Assembly (NCBI GenBank): GCA_018296165.2
Contig: JACKQL020000111.1
Location: 62,001-126,000, forward strand
Direction of reading: 5' to 3'
Length of the DNA stretch: 64,000 nt
From: Termitomyces sp. T153
Lineage: Eukaryota; Basidiomycota; Agaricomycetes; Agaricales; Lyophyllaceae
Shown piece after piece: positions 1 to 11,472 of the stretch. The position numbers were made by a program, and so were the translations under genes. Numbering within the stretch: position 1 is the stretch's first letter; every line of letters begins with the position of its first letter. Under the pieces are notes generated by a model. It was not told the origin of the DNA. It saw only the letters and a program-made list of their open reading frames with translations, and ran no database searches.

Positions 1-336
1 AGCTTACGCCCACAAGCCATTTTTTGTGTATCATGGTACGCCGGTTATTCTCCTCCGTACTCTACGATGAGTCTTGACTACCGATGTCAATGGAGAAAAA
101 GTAGCGCTAGCGCTTCTCCATGTTTTGTTACAAGGAAGCCGTTGGCAGTATCAATTTCCGGTAGTTGACATGCCTGCTTCGCCCATGGTGAAAGCGGAGT
201 ACACATGATCGCATAAAGAATATCTTAAAATGGACGTTTTCTCATACAACATGCGAAGTTAGATGAAAGAAACGTAGGTATACCTTATCCATTAAGGAGG
301 TACTTCTTGACGATCTCGTCAATACGTGGATATACC
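1..336. other. Left edge, no gene recognised
   Basis: I see no reading frame with recognisable similarity, no repeat and no RNA gene here. It is probably downstream sequence of the minus-strand SDR remnant that follows. Confidence 0.4.
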
Positions 337-773
337 TCACCAAGAATGTCCACGACCCCTGCCTACAGCGTTCCAATCAACCTCACGCCGCAAACGAACG
401 GATTCCCAACGTACCCAGAGCTTATCCTGCAACTCATGCGACTCAAGCACGAAATCACTGACCTCCGAAATCTGCGTCGCCGAGATATATGCCCCACGGA
501 ACTTGTCATCTTCACTGCCAGCTCCTGCCAGAGCAGCGTACAAAAGCTGCCTGCTACCCTGCTCTGCCATTCGCGCAATCGCCTTTTTCATAAACCACAT
601 ATATACTGCGCTCATTCCAGACGCCTTGCGTAGTAGTTCGGAGTAGCAGAAACCGGGGTTGACACCATTGACGACCACTAGAGAGGTGGGGCCGAGTCTT
701 TCATCCAGTGCGCGGCAGAAAAAGATACCGAATTTTGCGGCTCAGTCTCTGAGATCCACCATCATTTCTCACA
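337..773 (-). pseudogene. Short-chain dehydrogenase/reductase (SDR) C-terminal fragment
   Basis: The minus-strand translation carries the C-terminal half of a classical fungal SDR, an NAD(P)-dependent oxidoreductase of the retinol-dehydrogenase-like type. Visible landmarks are VVVNGVNPGFCYSELLR (the post-catalytic NPG segment), then AEQGSRQLLYAALAG, then the GAYIS...VSDFV tail. Just upstream the frame reads D-stop-AAKFGIFFCRALDERLG, where the family has a YxxxK...FF.RAL active-site helix. The catalytic Tyr position is Asp and the next codon is a stop. The Rossmann N-terminal half (GxxxGIG) is absent. Homology ends only a few bases before the divergent phosphatase remnant that starts at 776. 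I infer a truncated, non-functional copy. Confidence 0.7.
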
Positions 774-775
774 AC

Positions 776-1871
776 ATGTCGTCTGGACTACTCTCATATG
801 CAATCTCTTCAGACGTCTTATCATCACCGCCATTTGTCGTCGTTCCGGGAGTGATCAACATTCGGGCTCTTGGCGGAACATCGGCAGAAGGAACTCAGAT
901 GCACATTAAACCTCTTCATGTCTTTTGTTCTGGTGAATTAACTCGAATCACTGACGTTGGACGGTCCAAGCTAGAAGAACTCGGAGTTACCACTGTCTTC
1001 GACCTGAGATCAGACAGCGAAATTGCAGAATTCCACTCAGAAACACCCGACATTCCTGGCATTCGTTTTGTTCGTGCGCCAGCACTGACAGAGAATGCAT
1101 GGAAGATAGACATCCCAGAGCTGCGAGTCCAAATTTCGTTTGCTTCTGAACTATGCTGACAGTCGAGGGGATAGGATTCAGCGTTATAAAGATAATGAGT
1201 TGAAGGTTAGCCTTGAGATCCGTCTGACATCTGGCAAAAGTCCTAATGGGGTGTCATAGGCTGACCTCAATGGGTATGACCAAATACTCCAGATGGCCGG
1301 GCCATCATATGGGCTTATCTTTTCTCACCTACGGGACCATCCATCGGAGCCATGTTTAGTCCATTATACAGGTGCGATTACGCACAACGCCTCAGACTAG
1401 TCTTTCTGATTGCAATTCAACTTCAACATAGTTGGACGAGATCGGACTGGACTTTTTGTAGTACTTTTCTATATGGTATCGTGAAACGTTTCTTTGATAT
1501 CACCTGGCCTCACTATATCCACAGCTTATGAGAGTCAGTGATAGCAATATTGCACACGATTATTATCTTTCGACTGCCGGGCTTGCCCCTTTCCTTCCTG
1601 TTCTGGAAACACGTTTCCGTTCAATCCCAGTTTTTCGAGACAATTGGGAGGGATTCTCAAAGATGTTCAGCGCGAAGTTGGTCCTAGTTATCCTTGATCA
1701 TAACACTATTCAAACTGATATATATTGTATTGAAGAGCCGAGACCATGGCTGCAGTTCTTTCCATGATTTGAGAGAAATTCAGAGGCGTTGAAGGTTATC
1801 TCAAGACTCATGCTGGGCTCACTGACGAAGACATGAAGACAATTCGAGCAAACATGCTCGTTTCAAGCTGA
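776..1871 (+). pseudogene. Tyrosine-phosphatase family protein (Y_phosphatase3/Siw14-like), broken
   Basis: The translation from ATG 776 begins with INIRALGG, SGELTRITDVGRSKLEELGV and TTVFDLRSDSEI, the N-terminal half of the fungal protein tyrosine/serine phosphatase family. The P-loop region follows near 1422-1451 as FNIVGRDRTG, where the family signature is HCxAGKDRTG, so both the His and the catalytic Cys are missing. The C-terminal part resumes at 1528 (YYLSTAGLAPFLPVL, VFRDNWEG). After another frame change, 1752-1871 reads GVEGYLKTHAGLTDEDMKTI, with one internal TGA, and ends at a TGA at 1869-1871. The original gene had introns, and some gaps may be introns rather than damage. Stops plus loss of the active site make this a pseudogene. 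Confidence 0.8.
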
Positions 1872-2059
1872 AAAAGCGCAGGCAACGAGACTGTAAACGG
1901 TCCATATACAATGCGTGTAGTATATCAAGTCGAGCCCACAATAATCACAGATAATGGTGGTATATATGATACAACAGGTATCGGTTGGCTTGCGATCTCT
2001 GAGATCACAAGTCATACTCAGCAATGTGTCTCATGATCATGAGCGAGGCAAGCATTTCT

Positions 2060-2736
2060 TCAAGTGACGATGTCAACATATGCTGCTATATGTCGTAATT
2101 CAACAGAAGACTTGCCTAGAATAAGCTCGTGGTACGGTTGTTCGACAGTAAGCATGCACCCAGATGAATCAGCATACTCGGGCTCCCCAGGTGTCTTAAG
2201 GTTGTAGTAAGCTACAATATATCCGAGTGTATTAGTACACTGCAGGTCCATCAGAGTAACGTCAGGTCAACCGAGGCTTAACTGACCGTCCATTCCTGGT
2301 CTCCTTCGACTTGCCAGTTCCATCGATATTTGTGTCCATCAGATGCCACGAATTTCCGATGTTTCGTACTGGTCAGCACGTCAGTACAATGTACAATATA
2401 TTGAACGTCGGAGAGACAATGAGTAGCACATGTTACTCACCTTCCTAATGTTGAGGCTTTTTTCAAATATTGTCTCATCGGGATGGAATCGTCAGGAGAA
2501 ATGTGGACCGTCCCAAGTGCATTGTTGGGCCCGAATGTAAGAGCGAGTAGAGGCCGAGAACTGCTGTCCACAGTCATGGCATCGTAGATCATATAAACAG
2601 TCTGATTGGTATCCCGCGCTGTGCATATATAACTGAGGCGTATCCGATCATTGAGGTCAACAAACTCGGACCCAGTAAGCATTCCGCTCTTGTCTTCAAG
2701 AAAGTAAGCCATGCCATAGTTTGTCATTTTGAGCAA
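2060..2736 (-). CDS. DUF6593-like fungal protein, three exons, intact
   Basis: Three exons splice cleanly: 2736-2441, 2368-2287 and 2239-2060. Introns begin GTGAGT and GTCAGT and end CAG. The product is 185 residues with no stops. The order of motifs is an N-terminal beta-rich part (TNYGMAYFLEDKSGM, TVYMIYDAMT), then ALGTVHIS, then KFVASDGHKYRWNW, a Trp-rich core QEWTC, then YYNLKTPGEPEYADSSGC and a final LRHIAAY. This pattern matches a large, mostly uncharacterised Agaricomycete family that I believe is DUF6593; the family name is from memory. No signal peptide or membrane segment is seen. It is the only clearly undamaged host gene in the left part of the window. Function is unknown. Confidence 0.75.
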
Positions 2737-4469
2737 TAGGAAGACAAGGTGTGAAGGCTCGGCATATGGATCCCCTGCTCATTTTCAATGATTGGGCAAC
2801 CTTGACCTTTCCAATACAGGACTTGAAATTACAAATCAGCCGCTATTCAAGATTGCGTTTCATGCTATTCCGGCGGCCAATGATTCAACTGATGGGGAGT
2901 GCCCGGGACTATTGGGAGATGCTGAAACCATAGAATTTTTGGGGAAGATACGTCGGCATCAGCGGCATACGGTTATGCCAGGATGTAGTTGTTACATGGC
3001 AATTAGAAGCTTCGGCCAATGCCTTGATAGATGTCAGCAGATCATTGGCTCCGAAAAGTCCTAGGCGTCATTGTTAACAGGAGAGACAGAGGGCCGAAGT
3101 TGGAAGGTTTACAAGTAGCATGCAAACCACAAAGAGGGAAAAAGTGAAACCATTATTGCGGATATCAAGCATGAACTAATTTACCGACACCAAGCCACGT
3201 TACACGTTGATAGATACAAATAGCGGCTTGGTTCTTTGTGATGAATCAGTCATAAGGAATGAAACAGGAGACGCAGGACTCGCCGGAAGTCGTGCCTTAT
3301 CGATTGCACCTGTCAATAGTCGATATAGAATGAATATGTAATGTGGGTCCATACGACTACCAAAATTGATGTCATACATACTGACTCACAACGCCTCTTG
3401 GGGTCGTGATGAGAAGCTGTTTGAAGTAATCATCGAGATGTATCTGTCAAAGTTCTAGAGTAGGCTCTCATTTGTCCATGGGGAAAGAAGCCATCCATGG
3501 ACAACAATAGATTGAGTTTCAAAACAGTGAGCAGCCTTACAAGGGGCAGATGAGATGCACATCTCTCGCGATTGTCAGGGTACGGAAGGAAATGGAAAAG
3601 GAATAAGTGGTACAGAATCGGAAGCAAACCACAAAATGAAGCCCATTCAACTGTTACCGTTCGTCACAAATTTACGTCTGTCAGACTGATTGATGACACT
3701 TGCACCGAATGAATTACCAAGTCGAATAATTACTAAGGTGATCTGGTTTCCAGAGTAAAGAAATCACAGGTAATTAGAGCATATTATCAACGGGCCCCAC
3801 CCGCCAAATGAACAAAAATTGATGACTCCACAACCAAATTTGGTTCGTCCTGAGGTGACACGGCAACCTTTTCCGTGGTGCATATGGTGCCATAAGGAAA
3901 ATCAGATGTGATGTATGCTGACTGTACGGGGAGATGAGTTCAATGTGTATGATAAGAAACCAGTATGGTTCTGCGACAGATACTGACTTCTGACTTTCTG
4001 AAGAATTAAAGTCTTTTATGTTGGTGTACTGTACAACAGAAAAATAATAAGGCAGTTGAAAAAGATCGACTGTATCTGAAGATGACTTAGGATCACACTT
4101 CTATATTCACAAGTTCAAAATACAGGCCAACAAAAATTTGGACCGCGTTTTAAGTTTTTTTACTCAATAGGGTACAAATATGCTCAAATCAATGTTCAAT
4201 GTAAGAAAGGGACTATAGTACTGATGACACAAGCATACATACTTTGTCAGAGCCTCAGCAGAGACACAGACGAATGCAAACCTTGGAGGAGCTGATTAGG
4301 AAAGGATTGCCTTTTCCATTTTCATTAAGCTTCAACCTTCTAAAATGACGTGGCATGCTAACTTTTAGCAACGCAATTTTCTTATCTGAACATCTCAAAT
4401 CATTTTAAGTCATGTCAGTCTAGTCATTTTGCCCTAACTATCAGATGATAAGTTTTGCTGGAGCATTGA
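2737..4469. other. No gene recognised
   Basis: This 1.7-kb AT-rich stretch contains only short open frames on both strands. The plus-strand frame at 2792-3064 and the minus-strand frame at 3430-3627 resemble nothing I know and lack convincing splice signals around them. It may hold the promoter of the DUF6593-like gene at its left end. Confidence 0.35.
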
Positions 4470-5394
4470 ATGACAGATTATCATGATTATACCTCTAGAT
4501 CATCCAGGGATATGTCTTTTCCATTTATAACCTGTTTGTCCTCATCAGATCTGAAGAACAAAATTAACAAGCTTCTTTGCGAGAAAAGTCACTGGGAGAA
4601 TCAGATGATGGCTCTCGGAGGTGCAAATTATCAACGGAACATCGTAATGCTGGATGACAATGGCAAAGAATTTCCTGGGACTAAGGGTTATGAGTTTATC
4701 TACTATACTTGTTCATGACTATCTAACTACTGAGTAATGCTGAAATAGGTACTTTAGACAGGCAAAAGGTCTTCCCGGCATCCGTGAGCTCTTCCAATGC
4801 CAGAATAAAGAAGAAGAGGAATAAAATCACGCACTGGTGTTTTATAAGAAGATTATGAACCAGGGTCCACCCTATTATGGTGACCTTCATGACAACGATG
4901 GAACCCTTTTACAGTATGAGCATGCAGCTGAGGAAGAGGGTGCGTACAAGGATCCGACCCATGTCAGTTTCTTGACCTTTACAATTGTGACCGCAGACTG
5001 GAATGAGACGTACTCTAGTCTCCGAGGAAGCTTAGGTTTCTCTACAGATGACCCAATACCGAAGATGCAGAGACCTTATAATTCAACATCATCATCTCAA
5101 TTTGACGTATGAGGCTTGTCGACAAAACAAAGAACAGCGGATGGTGGGGGTGACATTGATATGGCTCCATCGGACGAAGACACGGAACAACCAGCAATCA
5201 TGAGTCAAATTCTCTGGAAATCATAAATGCTGCTCATGCCCATGTCACCGCTGCAGCATCATATATTCGTTTCCTTGTCACCAAGAACCTACTCTCGCCT
5301 AGAATGCTGACACAACAAGGAGATGGAAACGGTGTTGCTTGGCCTAAGGAAGAAGGTGCTAATGGAAGAGTATTTTGGTGAAGAGGGGACTTGA
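4470..5394 (+). pseudogene. ISY1: Pre-mRNA-splicing factor ISY1, truncated and interrupted
   Basis: ISY1 is a conserved component of the spliceosome (NineTeen/Prp19-associated complex). The first clear block here is INKLLCEKSHWENQMMALGG followed by VMLDDNGKEFPGTKGYEF, very close to the family. After an intron-like gap it continues YFRQAKGLPGIRELF, a KEEEE run, a TAA stop at 4822-4824, then MNQGPPYYGDLHDNDGTLL. The C-terminus is recovered in another frame as VLLGLRKKVLMEEYFGEE with a TGA at 5392-5394. The conserved N-terminal region (about the first 60-80 residues) is missing. An in-frame stop, a missing N-terminus and a frame change near the end show this is a pseudogene. A working copy must exist elsewhere if the organism keeps ISY1. 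Confidence 0.85.
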
Positions 5395-8215
5395 TTCTCT
5401 GGGACTTAATTCTTCAAACCTGTGTTAATGCATTAACATACGTAACTCAGGAGCTGATGATATCTTCCTTGGTCTTGTATGAGGGGAACAAAGAATTGGT
5501 GATGCGGTGTCACACTTTGTACTTGTTCTACTGTGGATATCATTTCGGTATGTCGATACCTTGAGCAGCCGCAAAGGAAATTCCTGATAGAAGACACGTT
5601 TTTTCGACAGTAGTAACTTCCTCAACCCATACCTGTTCGCAAAGTGTCATCTAAGCTCAACACTCAACATGTGTAACTATCACTCTTCCTGATGTGCCAC
5701 TGTGAACCTGTCAGCTTTCAGTCAGACAATAAAGGCAGCCTTACTGAATAACTAGACATCGGAACTGACATGATTGTCAACATCCACGTCGTAGTTTCTT
5801 CCTACAATTGATTTAGGAATGTTGATTATCTGAGAAGTGACTATTTGTAGTGGATTGGCTCCTGGTAATCATAAAGGTCTTCATAGGACACACTCTAAAT
5901 GCAACACTACACATTTATTGATCTGACAAACTTGAGTAATCAACTTATTATTGTACGCTACCATGTCACGCTCAAGCTTCGTGCTGTAAAGTGTGGATGG
6001 CTAGTCAACCTTTGAGAATTCTGTGACTTTGTCTCCATCTGAGTTTCTGCTACTTGCCGAACCATTGACTTCGAGACTCACACTACAAACAATACCTTTT
6101 TAGTGAATTCTTCTCATATGTTTGAGATGCGACATAGTACAGTTGAGCTCCACTTTTTTTGCCTTTCCTCAATAGCAATAGCATGTGATACGTCTATACA
6201 ATCGTCTGAAAGGTAAGCAATAGGTTCCAAAAGCAAGATCCGTTTTCATTTTTAATTGACGTGAACTAAATTGTAGTTCAGATGTCTATAGACGGAGTGT
6301 AAATGTTGCATTTAGCACCGTTCCTTGACAAACATAGAATTTCGATATCTTTGCTATCAGACATTCAGAAGACATCCTGAATGGTCTGTGGGATCAGGAG
6401 AGTTTTTGCATCTGGAAAGGAACTTTTAAGGATTGCACGGGCATCAGATCGATATTGAGGTTATGTCAGATACGTCCCTGTTGTCTTTGGGAAAAGCTTT
6501 GATGATCCCCTTTGCATGGACTCCGTATGATTAGCTCTGCATGTAGTATGGGTCCGCTCCTCACCCACCTCATGTGTCTTTTCTGAGTTCCTACTGAAGC
6601 TTCAATCTACGGACCCTCGTGATTTGATCCGTCTGTCCAAAATATGAGCTGAAGCGATTGCGACGTCGGTGTCGCGTGTCCTGCCTGAAGGTGAATGGCT
6701 TGTGTTGGTGTTCAGTCCATACAATCAGTACCTCTCACTTTTGGCAAAAGAAATAGCGGTTCAAACAATTGTATCTCCCTCATGAAGCCATCACTGGCAG
6801 CTCCCTTTATCTGGAACTGATCTCCCACCATATTTGCGGACTTACTTAAAAATGTAGATGCCCGTATCAGGCTGATTATTGTTCTGAATCTGTTTGAAGG
6901 TCTTAACGATCACCAGGCAAAACGTGGCTGAGATGTTTTATCCTTGAGTGCATATTAGCTGCTATCATGAGAGTGCTGGCTGAGCAAATACACATAGGTC
7001 ACAACCACGGAGGAAGGTTCCCTGAGTCAAAAGAAAAAAATGATGAGATCATTCAGTCCAATTTACGATTCATAGTTGCGAGTTGGAAGACATTTGACGT
7101 TAGTAGCCACCTATGCTGCCAAGGGTGATCCGATGCAAAAATCATCCCTGTCAATAAGGTAAGGCTCGCGAGATCAGATGCAGCTAGCACCCCAAACAAC
7201 CGAGCTTCTAGTTGAAACATTGAACCCGTATTTTCGACAGCTGAAACAAGAAATTGTGAACCGCCATCAGTGCAGAAGAGAAACTAACGTAACTAGAAAG
7301 TAATCCAGTAAGGCAGAAGTAAAAGCTGTCAAGCATCGCAACACAAGAACATTGGCTGCCAGGAACAGGGACGATGTATGTCGTGATAAGAAGTATACTG
7401 TTCATTCCTCATTTACCTAGTGTTCATTCATCTCACCAGTCTGAATCACGTCAACCTGTGGTATGGATGCCAAAGTATATGGGCGCCATCCAAATGCAGA
7501 CTGACCCATAGTTGAAGTGGCCCAATGCCCTTGCAGTATGATTTCTCTTTCTTGCTCACAGAAGTTCACTAGAAGAGAAAAAAGAACACGAGAGGTAATC
7601 TAAGTGGAGTCCTCATCACCTTTTGTGCACACTATAGATACATATCTATGTGGATCGCAAGAGTCACAGGTTTCTCAAGTAAGGTTCCATCAATCCTTTT
7701 CTATTAGAAGACAAATGACGCTTCTTGTGCAGTGGACCGGCGGCAACTTTTTTCTCAAGCAACGAGAACTGGTAAGAACTCTGAGCCAAATATAGATGTT
7801 TTTATGGTTTTTTTTTACAATAGTGCGCCAGTTACCCTGTCAGATTCAAGCCCGTATCAATTTTGTAACATGAAGTAGGTACCATGCCACGCGTTGTTCT
7901 CCAGCAATATACGGTTGAATTACACTGATCCCATCAGGCACAACCTATCAGGCACAACAATTGAACCACGATTCTGACCATTTATGAATGACTGATTTGT
8001 TAGCCCAGCTTTCCGCTTATTGTTATGACTCTCAACTATAAAAGCTTGCATATCTTGGAGCAACAATACACTAACCATCCTCTACTGACTATATTTTTCC
8101 TCCCTGCATTTTTCTTCCTCATGGGGTGCAGTGACGAAATGATACTATGAATTGCTCATCGAAACTCTGCAAAATATGTTATGAGGTTTCCTCTTGACCT
8201 CACACCCTCTCACGT
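5395..8215. other. No gene recognised
   Basis: About 2.8 kb with only short, unrelated frames. A small piece near 6855-6915 reads DARIRLIIVLNLFEGLNDHQ on the plus strand and looks protein-like, but I cannot place it. The minus-strand frame 7208-7405 is hydrophobic but has no recognisable family features. This is probably decayed coding and intergenic sequence. Confidence 0.35.
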
Positions 8216-8880
8216 TTGTCCGTATCCCAAACTCATAAGGCTTTAGAAGCATTGGCATATACAATAATAATGAGCAATGTGCCTCACCCATCCCAGTCTA
8301 CAGGAACTGTCCTTACGATTTCAGCTACTTCCCTGTGGGTATCCTCTCTGATGATCATCGATCATATGTCTATTTTGCACTACATGCTAATGTTTGTGCA
8401 TAGATTTGCAATCTATCCGCTCTTGAAGAGGTTTACCCACTGGCCGCAAGTTTGGCTCGGATTTGCTATGAATTTTGGTTCCGTCACCATATGGGATTCC
8501 CTTACTCGATGGCTCGACATCAATCTTATTTCTTGGGCAATGACCCGGTGTTGATTGTAGTTTTGTTTTACTGAATATGAATTCATTCTTGTTTCCACAT
8601 AGCTGGTCTATGCTTTATGGTATACATTGCTTGTTGCTACTGGCTTTCGTTGAATTTGACTTGATGCAGACACAATCCATGCTTGGCAAGATATTCAAGA
8701 TGACATCAAGATAGGCGTTTTATCTACAGCCATCCTGTTTGGATCCCGGATCCGACCCTTACTTGTTCTGTGCGGAGTCGGCTTTGTCACTATGTTTGGT
8801 CTTGCTGGATAGATTGATGGGCAAGGCCCGTATCACTTTGTTTGTTCAGTCGGTGGAACTACTGCTCATTTGGTAAGTGA
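8216..8880 (+). pseudogene. UbiA/COQ2-type prenyltransferase fragment
   Basis: UbiA enzymes are membrane prenyltransferases; COQ2 attaches the polyprenyl tail to 4-hydroxybenzoate in ubiquinone synthesis. Two blocks match: YPLLKRFTHWPQVWLGFAMN near 8417-8476, and then, past an intron ending in CAG near 8670, ADTIHAWQDIQDDIKIGV and LFGSRIRPLLVLCGVGF, then GPYHFVCSVGGTTAHLV. The second Asp-rich motif (QDIQDD) is present. The N-terminal half with the first Asp-rich motif is not recognisable. A TAG interrupts the frame after MFGLAG (8810-8812), and another stop follows MTRC. Homology stops near 8878, shortly before STT3 homology begins. It may be a COQ2 or a related fungal UbiA paralogue. Confidence 0.75.
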
Positions 8881-8948
8881 CAATTCAAGCTTGTTGATCT
8901 TGATATATCAGGTAGTTGTTGGCAGAAGTGTTAGTGTCAGGTTGTAGT

Positions 8949-10910
8949 GAAGAATGGACATCACAAACATGATCCCTATTCATGCTTTTGTGCTTCTTCT
9001 TATGGGACGTTACAGCGGTCGTCTTTATGTTGCTTATTCCTCGTGGTACGCTATCAGCACATTGGCTAGTATGCAAGCTCCTTTTGTTGGCTTCCAACCT
9101 GTAAGGACTAGCGAACATATGGCAGCCCTTGGTTTGTTTGCTCCATAGCCTGCGAAGTCTTTTTGACTTACCTTTATCACAGGTATCTTAGGTCTTCTCC
9201 AGATCTTCGCATTCGCTCAACTAGTCAGATCGCATGTCTCCTCGCAGCAGTTCCAAAGCATTGTTATCGCCGGAGTAGTTACTATTGGCATCTTGGGCGC
9301 CTTGGCTATCGTCGGTCTCACGTACAAAGGATGGATTGCCTCATGGACAGGCCGTTTCTATTCTCTTTGGGATACTGGTTATGCCAAAAAGTACGTGAGT
9401 ACAGTTTCTTAACTCCAACATTCTGACCTCTTTGCCAGGTACATCCCTATTATTGCCTCGGTTTCTGGGCATCAACCCACAGCATGGCCATCGTTCTTCA
9501 TGGACCTCCAATTCCTCATCTTCGTCTTCCAAGCAGGTGTGATCCTCTGCTTCCGCGAACTCCGCGACGAGCATATTTTCGTCATTATCTACGCTGCTGT
9601 AGCAAGCTACTTTGCTGACGTCATGGTTCGTCTCATGCTCACGCTCACATCCGTGGTCTGCGCTTCCTCTGCTGTTGCGCTATCCACACTCCTTGACACC
9701 TTCATTGACCCAACTGAGCCTGAAGTCGTTGACGACAGCCAGAGCGAGGCCGGCTCAGGTGCATCTACAAACGGTACTACTTCCGGTTCATCTTCAGCTG
9801 TTGCTCCCTCAAAGAAAGCAAAGAAGACCGTTGGTTCTGCTATTGAGACCAGCTTGACTCTCTCACAGGTTCTCTCTTCATCAAAAAAGGATAGCTCGTC
9901 GAAACGAGGCATCTACGGACTCGACACGCGTACTATGATCGTTTTCAATATCATTGCGATGCTCGCCTTCTTCGTGTCTCACTGTACCTGGGCTACGTCA
10001 ACTGCATATTCGTCTCCGTCTGTTGTGTTGGCGTCCCAGAATCCGGATGGCACTCCGCACATCATCGATGGATTCCGTGAGGCTTATTACTGGCTCCGTC
10101 AGAACACACCGGAGGATGCTGTTGTGATGAGTTGGTGGGATTATGGGTACCAGATCGCTGGTATGGCCGATCGTCCTACGCTTGTTGATAACAATACCTG
10201 GAATAATAGTACGTCATTGTTCTCTTTCCTTCCATTCATTTTTAATCTGGTCTGTTTCTCCAGCTCACATAGCAACTGTCGGAAAGGCCATGTCGAGTTC
10301 TGAGGAAGTCGCCTACCCCATTCTGCGGAAACACGATGTCTCATATGTGCTCGTCATTTTTAGGGGTCTGATTGGGTACTCCGGCGACGACATCAATAAG
10401 TTTCTATGAATGATCCGTATCACACAGGGTGTGTGGCCTGAAGAGGTGCCTTCGTTTTTCACGCCTCAAGGTGAATACAAGGTCGACGATAGTGCTTCGC
10501 CTACGATGAGGAATAGTCTCATGTATAAGATGTCGTATTACCGGAAGTATTGTCCGTGACGTTCACTAGGAATCTCAGCTAATGCTATGCCCGTTTATTG
10601 ATAGCTTTGCAAAACTATTTGGTGGTCCGGCTCAGGACCGTGTGCGTGGCTAGCAGGTTCCTGCAGTGGGGCCCACGTTAGACTGCTTGGAAGAAGCATT
10701 GGATTGTGAGTCCTCTTATGCCTATTGTTGGTACATGACGCTTTGGGCTCACTCATATCTTCTTTCTTCTGCGTTGTGTTCCAGGTCCGAATCTACGAAG
10801 TGAAGAAAGAAGATCCTTTAGGCTGAGACCTTAAAAGTGCGAGTGCATTTGCGGAAGGGAAGAAACGCAAGCGTAGCAAGCCTGTGTCGAGGCGCCGTGC
10901 TATCTCGTGA
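8949..10910 (+). pseudogene. STT3: STT3, catalytic subunit of oligosaccharyltransferase, C-terminal part with nonsense mutations
   Basis: STT3 is the multi-pass ER subunit that transfers the oligosaccharide to Asn in N-glycosylation. Homology starts abruptly at ITNMIPIHAFVLLLMGRYSG and runs through several membrane segments (GWIASWTGRFYSLWDTGYAK, FREL RDEH, RLMLTLTSVV), a Ser-rich insert, the signature WWDYG at 10133-10147, and [20 protein letters not shown]. Short introns occur at about 9140-9180, 9395-9438 and 10208-10262. The first roughly 230 residues are missing. A Trp codon has become TGA at 10407-10409 (KFL-stop-MIRI). Part of the segment before the last exon is deleted, and a second TGA follows KKEDPLG. 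The natural C-terminus SRRRAIS ends at 10910. This is a clear pseudogene fused end-to-end to the UbiA fragment. Confidence 0.9.
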
Positions 10911-11015
10911 TTTATGTAATTTTATGTACAGAGTATGAAAAAAAAAATCATAAATTGGATACCAATTCAGAGACTGTCAAAGGATACCCTAGCATTTAAT
11001 TTAGATTCCTTTAAC

Positions 11016-11060
11016 AAGGGCTTAATGGTCTAGTAGTATGATTCCTCCTTCGGGGTTCGT
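11016..11060 (+). pseudogene. tRNA-Pro-like 5' half fragment
   Basis: GGGCTTAATGGTCTAGTAG, TATGATTC and CTTCGGG follow the order of a fungal tRNA-Pro 5' half (A box, D loop, CGG-type anticodon loop). The matching 3' half does not follow directly. A weaker echo (CTAGTAGTACGATTCC) lies near 11153-11170. This is probably a tRNA relic or the head of a short interspersed element. Confidence 0.4.
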
Positions 11061-11261
11061 CTCGCTTTGAGTTGCAAAGCATTGTGAAAGAGACCTCTCG
11101 GGAAGCCTGGAGAGCATCTTTCCTGCGATGTTCGATGGTGCCAGAGGATGATACTAGTAGTACGATTCCTTGTTAGGGATTTGTTTATTATCAAGCTGCA
11201 CAACGCTTTCATTAGGGTTGGGATTAGTTTGAAAATCTGATGGTTCGTTATGAACCCAGGG

Positions 11262-11305
11262 CAATGTCGGTCATGGGTTCAATTCCCATGGTGTCTATTG
11301 CTGTT
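11262..11305 (+). pseudogene. tRNA T-arm-like (B box) fragment
   Basis: A perfect T-arm hairpin, CATGGG-TTCAATT-CCCATG, contains the RNA polymerase III B-box consensus GGTTCAATTCC. A run of T follows at about 11313-11318. There is no acceptor stem and no matching 5' half within tRNA distance. Together with the tRNA-Pro-like piece at 11016 it may be debris of a tRNA or SINE. Confidence 0.3.
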
Positions 11306-11330
11306 CCCCTTTTTTGTTCGGAAATCTTTG

Positions 11331-11472
11331 TGAAATTTGACATTTTAGCTTCTTCTCTTAGTCTTTGGCCCTAATGCTACATCAAGATTGTATTACTTGT
11401 GCGAAATTTGACATTTTAGCCTCTTCTCTCAGTCTTTGGCCCTAATGCTACATCAGCGTTGCATTACTTGTC
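11331..11472 (+). repeat. 70-bp tandem duplication
   Basis: Two adjacent copies share GAAATTTGACATTTTAGC, TCTTTGGCCCTAATGCTACATC and the ending ATTACTTGT, with only a few substitutions. They lie directly after the tRNA-like T-arm. There is no coding potential. Confidence 0.75.

Noticed and set aside
7208..7405. Hydrophobic minus-strand frame, possible membrane peptide
   Set aside because: Short, with no start context, partner exon or recognisable motif; compatible with chance.
8880..8960. Functional UbiA-STT3 fusion gene
   Set aside because: Both parts contain internal stops and lack essential halves, so a working fusion is not supported.
9607..9912. Minus-strand open frame inside STT3
   Set aside because: It is a shadow of the plus-strand STT3 coding sequence, which matches a known family.
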